A stretch of 5,809 nucleotides of DNA, taken from UBA3792 sp946185305 (GTDB lineage Bacteria; Bacillota; Clostridia; Christensenellales; CAG-138). The notes under the pieces are model-generated. The model made no database searches. It saw only the letters and a list, made by a program, of their open reading frames with translations, and was not told the DNA's origin. The stretch lies in NCBI GenBank assembly GCA_946185305.1, contig CAMHJE010000156.1:1-5809 (forward strand). Direction: 5' to 3'. Below, in pieces: positions 1-4,864 of this stretch. Numbering within the stretch: the stretch's first letter is position 1; each line of letters begins with the position of its first letter. A program made the translations under genes and the position numbers.

Positions 1-477
1 CCATTGCTTGCCCTTGGTGACGCCCGGCTTGTCGCCGGTCTTGGCGCGTGCCTCGCCCGCAATGCGGTTGATGAACGTGGACTTGCCGACGTTCGGTATC
101 CCGACGACGAGCGCGCGCACGGTCTTTTGGACGCCCTTTGCCTTCATGCGCTCGACGCTCTCCTTGGTCGCGGCCTCGATCAGCCGCACCGCCGTCGCTT
201 TGCCGTTGTTTGCAGTCGAGACGATCTCCCCCGCAAGGATGCCGCGGGATTGGTAATACTTCACCCATTCCTTTGTTGCGACGGAATCGGCAAGGTCGCT
301 CTTGTTCAATAACACGATGCGCGTTTTGCGCGCAAACAATTCATCAAAGTCCGGGTTGCGCGTGGCAAGCGGCGCACGGGCGTCCACGATCTCCACAACC
401 GCGTCGATCAGCTGCAGGCTTTCGATCAGCTGCCGCCGCGCCTTTGCCATGTGCCCCGGGTACCAGTTGATATGCAT
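1..477 (-). CDS. rbgA: Ribosome biogenesis GTPase RbgA/YlqF (N-terminal 159 residues, 3' end outside window)
   Basis: Reading leftward from the ATG at 477-475, the frame stays open to the window edge and gives the characteristic RbgA start MHINWYPGHMAKA. RbgA is a GTPase that acts in late assembly of the large ribosomal subunit. The GTPase motifs appear in circularly permuted order: G4 NKSD at residues 58-61, a G5-like STAN at 87-90, then the P-loop GIPNVGKST at 126-134 and the G2 region GVT at 152-154. The G3 DTPG motif and the C-terminal RNA-binding domain lie beyond the window. Purine-rich ribosome binding sequences (GGAGG at 497-493 and GGGGA around 490-486) precede the start. In many Bacillota rbgA lies close downstream of rplS; here a reversed two-gene unit separates them, so it probably needs its own promoter. 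The family call is very secure. Confidence 0.96.
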   Translation of the reverse strand, partial: MHINWYPGHMAKARRQLIESLQLIDAVVEIVDARAPLATRNPDFDELFARKTRIVLLNKSDLADSVATKEWVKYYQSRGILAGEIVSTANNGKATAVRLIEAATKESVERMKAKGVQKTVRALVVGIPNVGKSTFINRIAGEARAKTGDKPGVTKGKQW

Positions 478-733
478 ACGGTTCTTCCCCTTCCTCCCGC
501 AAGCGCAGGACGAATGCTTTCCTGTCGCCATGCAAAACGTTCGTTTGGATACGCCAAACAAACCCGCATGGGGTTTCTTCCTATATTATGCACGAACTTT
601 TCCCAAAAGGGAAGCCCCTAATTGGAACAGAATTGCGTAAAAAAAGTGAAATTCTGCTCAAATGCTGTCGGTTGCCGTGTCGCCCGATCCGATTCGGCAT
701 TTACGGCTGTTCCGTTTTACGGCAATTTGACAC
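478..733 (-). promoter_or_regulatory. Divergent intergenic region with a possible hairpin-rich leader of rbgA
   Basis: No credible gene lies between rbgA and the oppositely oriented ABC-F leader. Read toward rbgA there are three short inverted repeats: AAACCC/GGGTTT (560-565 with 571-576), GTTTGG/CCAAAC (543-548 with 554-559), and GCGCAGGA/TCCTG-t-CGC (503-510 with 520-528, one bulged base). A CATAAT box on the minus strand at 590-585 could be a -10 element, which would place all three hairpins in the transcribed leader, but I see no convincing -35 partner (only TTCCCT at 613-608). A TTCCC/GGGAA hairpin lies at 600-613. The repeats are seen directly; a promoter and a regulatory role are inference and weak. 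Confidence 0.35.
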
Positions 734-745
734 TTGACAATTGCC
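721..745. repeat. Inverted repeat GGCAATT-N11-AATTGCC over the ABC-F -35 region
   Basis: Perfect 7-bp arms at 721-727 and 739-745 are separated by 11 bp that contain a tandem TTGACA (727-732 and 734-739). The arm centres are 18 bp apart, not quite two helical turns. Because the dyad covers the -35 box of the promoter at 734-763, it could be an operator, but no regulator gene is in the window and the dyad could be chance. Confidence 0.4.
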
Positions 746-763
746 AATGCGGTTTGGTATCAT
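734..763 (+). promoter_or_regulatory. Sigma-A-type promoter of the ABC-F/GNAT unit
   Basis: A consensus -35 TTGACA (734-739) is followed after 18 bp by TATCAT (758-763), with a TG at 755-756 that makes an extended -10 element. Transcription would start near 770, giving a leader of roughly 186 nt before the ABC-F start codon at 956. A second TTGACA at 727-732 has no -10 at usual spacing. This is the strongest promoter-like sequence in the window. Confidence 0.82.
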
Positions 764-793
764 ATTCATATACCGAGGACAGGAAGTGAGAAG

Positions 794-805
794 ATGCGTT
801 TTTAA
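794..805 (+). CDS. Three-codon leader reading frame (Met-Arg-Phe-stop)
   Basis: ATG CGT TTT TAA is preceded by AGGAAG at 781-786, 7 nt upstream of the ATG, which is a usable ribosome binding site. The frame begins about 24 nt after the predicted transcription start, and its stop codon directly abuts attenuator segment 1. The peptide itself is too short for a conventional stalling sequence, so the likely sensor function is drug-induced arrest of initiation or of the first elongation steps. That would suit peptidyl-transferase-site inhibitors such as lincosamides, streptogramin A or pleuromutilins. The inducer is inference. Confidence 0.7.
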   Translation: MRF

Positions 806-910
806 TCCGTGATTTTCAAAGATAAGACAAAGCCGCAAGCAGCGGTTTGCTTCTCTATGGAAATTCGGATAAACGCATGCAGCCCGCCCTTGGGTTCTTT
901 TTTGGCGTCG

Positions 911-942
911 TCCGTCTTTCCGTAGGGAGAGACGGATTTTTT
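911..942 (+). terminator. Intrinsic terminator/attenuator immediately before the ABC-F gene
   Basis: An 11-bp stem (911-921 with 926-936, one T-G pair) has a GTAG tetraloop at 922-925 and is followed by six T residues (937-942). It lies between the promoter and the ABC-F ribosome binding site (AGGAG, 946-950), so it must be bypassed for the gene to be expressed. Its 5' arm is also the target of the antiterminator segment 859-869. Confidence 0.88.
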
Positions 943-955
943 CATAGGAGAATAT

Positions 956-2497
956 ATGGTACAGGTACAACATATTACGATCACACAGAAGAAGGACAAC
1001 CGCGTATTGATCGAGGATTTCTCGTTCGTCGTGAACGACGGCGAAAAGGCGGCGCTGATCGGCGAGGAAGGCAACGGCAAGTCGACGCTGCTGAAATGGC
1101 TCTATGATCCCGCGCTTGTCGAGCCGTATGCCGAAGTGTCCGGGCAAAAGCACATCACGGGCGTCGTCGGCTATCTCGGGCAGGAGCTGACCGACGTAGA
1201 ACAAAGTCTTCCGGTGTGGGAGTATCTGGAACGGATCTGTGCGCTGTCGGAGCGTTCACCGCGAACGGTTTCACAAGTCGTCAGGCGGCTTGACATTCCG
1301 GAAACGCTGCTTTGGGAATCGCGCCCGATGAGGTCGCTGTCCGGCGGGGAGCGCGTAAAGGTGCGGCTTTGCGCTTTGCTTTTGCATGAATGCGACGTGC
1401 TGCTGCTCGACGAACCGTCGAACGATCTCGACCTTGCAACGCTCACATGGCTCGAAGGCTTTTTACAGCGCACGCCGCAGACGGTGCTGTATGTTTCGCA
1501 CGATGAAACGCTGCTCGAACGCACGGCCGAAATGATCCTGCACATCGAGCAGGTGCGGCGCAAGACGATCCCGCGGGCGACGGCGGCGAGGCTGCCCTAC
1601 CGGCAATATATGGACGAGCGCGAACGCAGAATGGCGCATCAGGCGCAGGTAGCCGCCTTTGAACAGGACGCGTTTCGCAAGAAGAAGGAACGGTACCTTT
1701 CGATCTACAACGCGGTCGAGCATGCGCAAGCCTCCGTTTCACGCCAAGACCCGAGCACCGGACGGCTGCTGAAAAAGAAGATGCACACGGTACAGGCCAT
1801 CGGCGCGCGGCTCGAAAAGGAGAAAGCCGCTCTGACCGAAGCGCCGGAGGCCGAATGGGCAATCCTGCCGAAATTCGACGAGGGCGTTTCGCTGCCCGCC
1901 GGAAAGACCGTTTTGGATTTTGCGCTGCCGAAGCTGACGGCAGGCGACAGAATACTTGCCGAAGATGTTCGGCTGCACATGGCAGGGCCGGAACGCGTCG
2001 TCATCATCGGGCAGAACGGCTGCGGCAAGTCTACTCTGCTAAAGACGATAGCCGACGCGCTGCTCCCCCGCCGGGATCTTTCGGTCGGGTATATGCCGCA
2101 GGACTATGACGATCTGTTGGACGCCTCGGCGTCGCCGATTGCGTTTTTGGCGCCGCAAGAGGACAAGGAAACGGTGACAAAGGCGCGGCTGTATCTCGGC
2201 AGCATGAAGTATACGACTGACGAAATGACACATTCCTGCGCGGCGCTCTCGGGCGGGCAGCGGGCGAAGCTGCTGCTGTTAAAGATGATATTGGACGGGA
2301 ACAATGTGCTGCTGCTCGACGAGCCGACACGCAATTTCAGTCCGCTGTCCAACCCCGCGGTACGAAACCTGCTGCGCGCCTTCGGCGGCGCGATCCTTGC
2401 CGTATCGCATGACCGGATGTTTTTGCATGAAGTCGCAACGCGCATCGTCCGACTGACGCCGACCGGACTGGTGCCGGTAAAGAAAAACGAAATATAA
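956..2497 (+). CDS. ABC-F ATPase, predicted antibiotic-resistance (ribosomal protection) type
   Basis: This 513-residue soluble protein has two ABC ATPase domains and no membrane segment, as expected for ABC-F factors that bind the ribosomal E site. Domain 1 has Walker A GEEGNGKST (36-44), Q76, signature LSGGE (128-132), Walker B LLLDEPSND (149-157) and switch SHD (181-183). A long charged helical linker follows at about 200-310, the part that in resistance ABC-Fs reaches toward the peptidyl transferase centre. Domain 2 has Walker A GQNGCGKST (352-360), LSGGQ (431-435), LLLDEPTRN (452-460) followed by FSPLSNP instead of the usual NHLD-type D-loop, and SHD (484-486). This DEPTRN-SPLSNP form is familiar from Vga/Lsa/CplR-like Bacillota resistance proteins, which act against lincosamides, streptogramin A and pleuromutilins. 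The AGGAG at 946-950 fixes the ATG start. Expression is probably controlled by the upstream attenuator. ABC-F membership is secure; the drug spectrum is inferred. Confidence 0.93.
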   Translation: MVQVQHITITQKKDNRVLIEDFSFVVNDGEKAALIGEEGNGKSTLLKWLYDPALVEPYAEVSGQKHITGVVGYLGQELTDVEQSLPVWEYLERICALSERSPRTVSQVVRRLDIPETLLWESRPMRSLSGGERVKVRLCALLLHECDVLLLDEPSNDLDLATLTWLEGFLQRTPQTVLYVSHDETLLERTAEMILHIEQVRRKTIPRATAARLPYRQYMDERERRMAHQAQVAAFEQDAFRKKKERYLSIYNAVEHAQASVSRQDPSTGRLLKKKMHTVQAIGARLEKEKAALTEAPEAEWAILPKFDEGVSLPAGKTVLDFALPKLTAGDRILAEDVRLHMAGPERVVIIGQNGCGKSTLLKTIADALLPRRDLSVGYMPQDYDDLLDASASPIAFLAPQEDKETVTKARLYLGSMKYTTDEMTHSCAALSGGQRAKLLLLKMILDGNNVLLLDEPTRNFSPLSNPAVRNLLRAFGGAILAVSHDRMFLHEVATRIVRLTPTGLVPVKKNEI

Positions 2498-2519
2498 AGA
2501 TCGTGAGGAAAGCGAAAAA

Positions 2520-2972
2520 ATGTCCTACGAATACAAAAAGCTGCGGGAGTATCCGGCGCTGCTGTCAAAGGCAGCCGTATGGTTCCATGAAAAATGGGGT
2601 ATACCGCTCGAAGCGTATCAAGAAAGCATGGCCGCCATGCGTCATGACGCACCCGTGCCGCAGTGGTATGTGTGCATGGACGGTGCACGGTTTGTCGGCG
2701 GGCTGGGCGTGATCGAGAACGATTTTCATAACCGGCCCGACCTTGCGCCGAACGTCTGCGCCGTGTTTGTCGAGGAAGCCTATCGCGGGCAAGGCATTGC
2801 GGGGCGGCTGCTGTCGCTCGTATGCGAGGATATGCATGCACACGGCGTGGACACGCTCTACCTGCTGACCGATCATACCGGCTTTTATGAACGGTACGGA
2901 TGGGAATACCTCTGTCCCGCGCTCGGCGACGGTGAAGAAAAGCCGTCGAGAATGTACGTACACCGATACTGA
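2520..2972 (+). CDS. GNAT-family N-acetyltransferase
   Basis: This 150-residue protein has the GNAT layout: strand VFVEEAYRGQGIAGRLL (about 82-98) carries the acetyl-CoA pyrophosphate-binding motif RGQGIAG (89-95), and a later segment LTDHTGFYERYGWEYL (116-131) has the usual Y-x-x-x-G-W/F pattern near the C-terminus. It is predicted to transfer an acetyl group from acetyl-CoA to a small molecule or protein amine in the cytoplasm; the substrate cannot be read from the sequence. It starts 22 nt after the ABC-F stop with TGAGGA at 2504-2509 as ribosome binding site, so it is almost certainly co-transcribed with the ABC-F gene and shares its attenuator. That pairing suggests, without proving, a role in drug resistance or stress response. 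A terminator follows 12 nt after the stop. Confidence 0.9.
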   Translation: MSYEYKKLREYPALLSKAAVWFHEKWGIPLEAYQESMAAMRHDAPVPQWYVCMDGARFVGGLGVIENDFHNRPDLAPNVCAVFVEEAYRGQGIAGRLLSLVCEDMHAHGVDTLYLLTDHTGFYERYGWEYLCPALGDGEEKPSRMYVHRY

Positions 2973-2984
2973 AAGTGTGCAAAA

Positions 2985-3009
2985 GCGGCTCCCCGATTCG
3001 GAGAGCCGC
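2985..3009. terminator. Shared bidirectional terminator between the GNAT gene and rplS
   Basis: Arms GCGGCTC (2985-2991) and GAGCCGC (3003-3009) form 7 bp, with a further CCG/CGG (2993-2995 with 2999-3001) after one C-A mismatch and an ATT loop. On the minus strand the stem is followed by TTTT (2984-2981), serving rplS; on the plus strand the following sequence is T-rich but interrupted (from 3010), serving the GNAT gene. Its position between two convergent stops (2972 and 3025) supports termination of both. Confidence 0.8.
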
Positions 3010-3024
3010 CGATTTGGTTTTGGC

Positions 3025-3378
3025 TTATTTGGTTTCGATGCGCTCGCGGATCTTGGCGGCCTTACCGGACAGATCACGGAGGTAATAGAGCTTCGCTCTG
3101 CGGACGACGCCGTGACGCAGGACCTCGATACGGCCGATGCGCGGGCTGTGGTACGGGAAGGTACGCTCAACGCCGATGCCGTAGGACATACGACGGACGG
3201 TGAAGGATTTGCGGATGCCGCCGCCCTGCATCTTAATGACGATGCCTTCAAAGTTCTGCAGACGCTCACGGTTGCCTTCGACGACCTTCACGAAAACGCG
3301 GACGGTGTCGCCGATTTGCAGCTCGGGCAGGTCGGTACGAAGCTGTTCTTTTTCGAGTTCACGAATAATGTCGGACAT
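3025..3378 (-). CDS. rplS: 50S ribosomal protein L19
   Basis: The 117-residue product has the usual L19 length and signatures, including TVRVFVKVVEGNRERLQ (25-41), FTVRRMSYGIGVERTFP (59-75) and RRAKLYYLRDLSGKAAKIRE (93-112). L19 is a structural protein of the large ribosomal subunit at the subunit interface. I choose the ATG at 3378-3376 because it gives the conserved start MSDIIRELEKEQL and has AAAAGGAGA (3397-3389) upstream. A GTG at 3411 in the same frame would add 11 non-conserved residues and has no ribosome binding site. The gene is the last of the rpsP-trmD-rplS series and appears to have its own promoter at 3488-3460 beyond the inserted AT-rich gene. It ends 15 nt before the shared terminator. 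Confidence 0.97.
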   Translation of the reverse strand: MSDIIRELEKEQLRTDLPELQIGDTVRVFVKVVEGNRERLQNFEGIVIKMQGGGIRKSFTVRRMSYGIGVERTFPYHSPRIGRIEVLRHGVVRRAKLYYLRDLSGKAAKIRERIETK

Positions 3379-3453
3379 GATTTGATTTTCTCCTTTTGAA
3401 ATTACTTTCACAGGCGTTCACAAGTCACGCTTGGCGGACCGCCCGATGTCGCA
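3379..3453 (-). promoter_or_regulatory. 5' leader of rplS, possible structured leader
   Basis: If the promoter at 3488-3460 is correct, a leader of about 75 nt precedes rplS. It contains GGCG/CGCC (3433-3436 with 3440-3443) and a GCGT/ACGC pairing (about 3429-3426 with 3416-3413 on the minus strand), and TGTGAA occurs twice. Autoregulatory leaders are known for L19 mRNAs of low-GC Gram-positive bacteria, but I cannot match this sequence to that consensus by eye, so this is a candidate only. Confidence 0.3.
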
Positions 3454-3461
3454 AGCGACAT
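3446..3461. repeat. 16-bp near-perfect palindrome at the rplS transcription start
   Basis: ATGTCGC (3446-3452) and GCGACAT (3455-3461) form 7-bp arms around AA. The element overlaps the end of the proposed -10 box and the start site of rplS, so it could be an operator or, in part, the first leader hairpin. Function is unknown. Confidence 0.45.
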
Positions 3462-3488
3462 TCTATCACAGATTCCCGAGAAATGCAA
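3460..3488 (-). promoter_or_regulatory. Probable sigma-A promoter of rplS
   Basis: On the minus strand TTGCAT (3488-3483) is followed after exactly 17 bp by TAGAAT (3465-3460), with TG one base upstream of the hexamer (extended -10). The predicted start is near 3453. A separate promoter would let L19 be made independently of the upstream genes, which makes sense because an extra AT-rich gene now lies between trmD and rplS. Confidence 0.7.
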
Positions 3489-3567
3489 GAAAAAAAAGAA
3501 GTTTTTCCAGTTGTTTTTAGGATTTTTTACAGCTTGTAAATGGTGTTTTCCAATATTGGAATTAAAT
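3489..3567. other. AT-rich spacer with a palindrome and T/A tracts
   Basis: No gene is seen here. The spacer holds a perfect 14-bp palindrome TTCCAATATTGGAA (3548-3561), just after the stop of the AT-rich gene, an imperfect hairpin TTTACA/TGTAAA near 3527-3541, and A-rich tracts (plus strand) that read as a T-tract toward rplS. These may weakly terminate the AT-rich gene, but none is a strong GC-stemmed terminator. Base composition resembles the AT-rich gene rather than rplS, so the spacer may have arrived with it. Confidence 0.4.
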
Positions 3568-4173
3568 TCACCTTTTATAATATGTTTTGGGAAACATCTG
3601 TTTTCCAAGCTGCCATAGATACTGATCAATCTGCTTCAAGCTGTACATCTCCAATCCATAGAATGAACGAAATGACAGCATGATTTTTTTATATCGATCA
3701 TAATTTCTTAAATCATCTTTGACAAAGTCGGCGAACTGATCTTGAATCCCATATACACGCAGTATAGTATCCACATATCTGTCATAGATTGGAAAATCAT
3801 TGGGATTATGATGGCTACAATACTTCGATGCAAAAGAATAGAAATTGCGTGTCTTCCCATCCTTCATAGTAATAAGCCGCATATCTTCGACTAATAATGG
3901 ATCTCCGCTTTTAAGGCGGTCATCTATTTTTAGTGTAAGAATATGTTTGGCAACTGTAAATACATCGAAAATATTGGTACTGTAGAAGTCGTTAAGCGCG
4001 GCAACTTTTAACAATATTTCCGAAATATCTGTATTGTTTGGACATAACTCAAAAAACAATTGATCTAACGCTTGTTCCTGCAAACGATAGTTTTCCATTT
4101 GTTGCCAGCTATACAGATAACGTTCAACCTCCGATACAGAAGGTGTCGGCAATATTATATCTTTCCTACGCAT
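3568..4173 (-). CDS. AT-rich accessory gene of unknown function inserted between trmD and rplS
   Basis: This 201-residue soluble, mostly helical protein has no signal peptide or membrane segment. The start is taken as ATG 4173-4171 because AAGGAA lies 6 nt upstream, next to the trmD stop; an upstream TTG at 4194 would overlap trmD by 11 bp without a clear ribosome binding site. Two conserved-looking blocks stand out: LKVAALNDFYSTNIFDVF (55-72) and FYSFASKYCSHHNP (111-124) followed by FPIYDRYVD (127-135). I recall similar S-F-A-S-K and F-P-I-Y-D patterns in uncharacterised bacterial proteins, but I cannot name a family and assign no function. Its AT-rich codon use contrasts sharply with the GC-rich genes on both sides, which suggests horizontal acquisition. 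It is probably co-transcribed from the trmD operon. Confidence 0.8.
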   Translation of the reverse strand: MRRKDIILPTPSVSEVERYLYSWQQMENYRLQEQALDQLFFELCPNNTDISEILLKVAALNDFYSTNIFDVFTVAKHILTLKIDDRLKSGDPLLVEDMRLITMKDGKTRNFYSFASKYCSHHNPNDFPIYDRYVDTILRVYGIQDQFADFVKDDLRNYDRYKKIMLSFRSFYGLEMYSLKQIDQYLWQLGKQMFPKTYYKR

Positions 4174-4183
4174 AAGAGTTTCC

Positions 4184-4864
4184 TTATTTTCCAAACCGTC
4201 CGAGCAGTTCGGGGCGCATTTCCTTGGTCTTTAACAGGGACTGCTGCTTGCGCCATTCCACGATCTTGGCATGATGGCCGTTTTGGAGAATATCCGGCAC
4301 GAGCATGCCGCGAAAATCCGCGGGACGCGTATACTGGGGATATTCCAATAGGCCGTCCATGTGGGATTCGTCCATCGCGCTCTCCTCGCTGCCGAGCACA
4401 CCCGGCACGAACCGGGCAACGCAATCGACCAAGACCATGGCAGGCAGCTCGCCACCGGTCAGCACGTAATCGCCGATGGAGATTTCCTCGTCGATGATCG
4501 CATTCACGCGCTCGTCCACGCCCTCGTAATGGCCGCAAAGCAGGATCAGATTCTCATGCGCGGCAAGGGCTTTGGCGCGTTCGGGCGTCAGCAGATGGCC
4601 GCGCGGGGTCAAGAGCACGCGATGCGCCTTGCGCTCGCCCTGCACCGCCGCCATACAGTCGAAGATCGGCTGCGGCATCATGACCATGCCCGCGCCGCCG
4701 CCGAACGGGTAATCGTCGGTCTTGCGATGCTTGTTGTCGGCATAGTCGCGGATATTGTAGGTGTGAATATCCAAAACACCGTTTGCTTGCGCGCGGCCGA
4801 GCATACTGTTGCCGAACACGCCGACGAACATTTCGGGAAAGAGGGTCAATATATCAATCCGCAA
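4184..4864 (-). CDS. trmD: tRNA (guanine-N1-)-methyltransferase TrmD
   Basis: TrmD uses S-adenosylmethionine to methylate G37 at N1 in tRNAs, which prevents frameshifting. The 226-residue product shows the SPOUT trefoil-knot motifs: YPFGGGAGMVM (52-62), LLCGHYEGVDERV (108-120), ISIGDYVLTGGELPAM (128-143), and LLEYPQYTRP (172-181). R151 corresponds to the catalytic-region Arg154 of the E. coli enzyme; the position of E. coli Asp169 appears to be Glu166, preceded by Asp165. The protein ends at RPELLGRFGK, about 17 residues earlier than the B. subtilis enzyme as I remember it, exactly where the AT-rich gene begins. The start is TTG (4864-4862), supported by AGGGAGGT at 4880-4873 and by the conserved start M-R-I-D-I-L-T-L-F-P-E-M-F. 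It overlaps the rimM end by 11 bp, so translation is probably coupled. Confidence 0.97.
   Translation of the reverse strand: MRIDILTLFPEMFVGVFGNSMLGRAQANGVLDIHTYNIRDYADNKHRKTDDYPFGGGAGMVMMPQPIFDCMAAVQGERKAHRVLLTPRGHLLTPERAKALAAHENLILLCGHYEGVDERVNAIIDEEISIGDYVLTGGELPAMVLVDCVARFVPGVLGSEESAMDESHMDGLLEYPQYTRPADFRGMLVPDILQNGHHAKIVEWRKQQSLLKTKEMRPELLGRFGK

Larger units (their letters stand above)
770..942 (+). promoter_or_regulatory. Ribosome-mediated transcription attenuator leader of the ABC-F gene
   Basis: Four segments can pair in mutually exclusive ways. Segment 1 (806-822, starting directly after the leader-frame stop) pairs with segment 2 (854-869): TCCG/CGGA, ATTTTC/GGAAAT with one U-G pair, A818-T858, and AGA/TCT, with a 2x1 internal loop and one A-A mismatch. 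Segment 2 (GGAAATTCGGA, 859-869) can instead pair with segment 3 (911-921) through 5+4 bp around a 2x2 internal loop, possibly extended by ACGC 873-876 with GCGT 905-908. Segment 3 pairs with segment 4 (926-936) to form the terminator. A further hairpin, GCAAGC/GTTTGC (835-840 with 845-850), lies inside the 1:2 structure. A ribosome held on the leader frame would cover segment 1, free segment 2 and so block the terminator. Such leaders are known upstream of ABC-F and other ribosome-protection genes; the mechanism here is inferred from pairing done by eye. Confidence 0.78.

Noticed and set aside
857..925. 22-codon frame ATG...TAG inside the ABC-F leader as an alternative leader peptide
   Set aside because: No ribosome binding site precedes it, and it lies across the antiterminator and terminator rather than before segment 1; the three-codon frame at 794-805 fits better.
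847..1107. Plus-strand frame running from the leader into the ABC-F gene in another frame
   Set aside because: It starts with TTG without a ribosome binding site, reads through the terminator hairpin and overlaps the ABC-F start out of frame.
701..1204. Minus-strand frame (167 codons) over the ABC-F leader and 5' end
   Set aside because: It crosses the promoter and terminator of the plus-strand unit, which explain the sequence much better; no family features.
2104..2982. Long open frame (292 codons) on the minus strand across the ABC-F 3' end and GNAT gene
   Set aside because: It is antisense to two genes with clear motifs, its translation is arginine/alanine-rich and low in conserved features, and no ribosome binding site is seen. 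It is a high-GC shadow frame.
3379..3411. Longer rplS start at GTG 3411
   Set aside because: It would add residues not seen in L19 proteins and lacks a ribosome binding site; the ATG at 3378 has one and gives the conserved N-terminus.
4174..4194. Longer start (TTG at 4194) for the AT-rich gene
   Set aside because: No ribosome binding site at suitable spacing; AAGGAA is well placed for the ATG at 4173.
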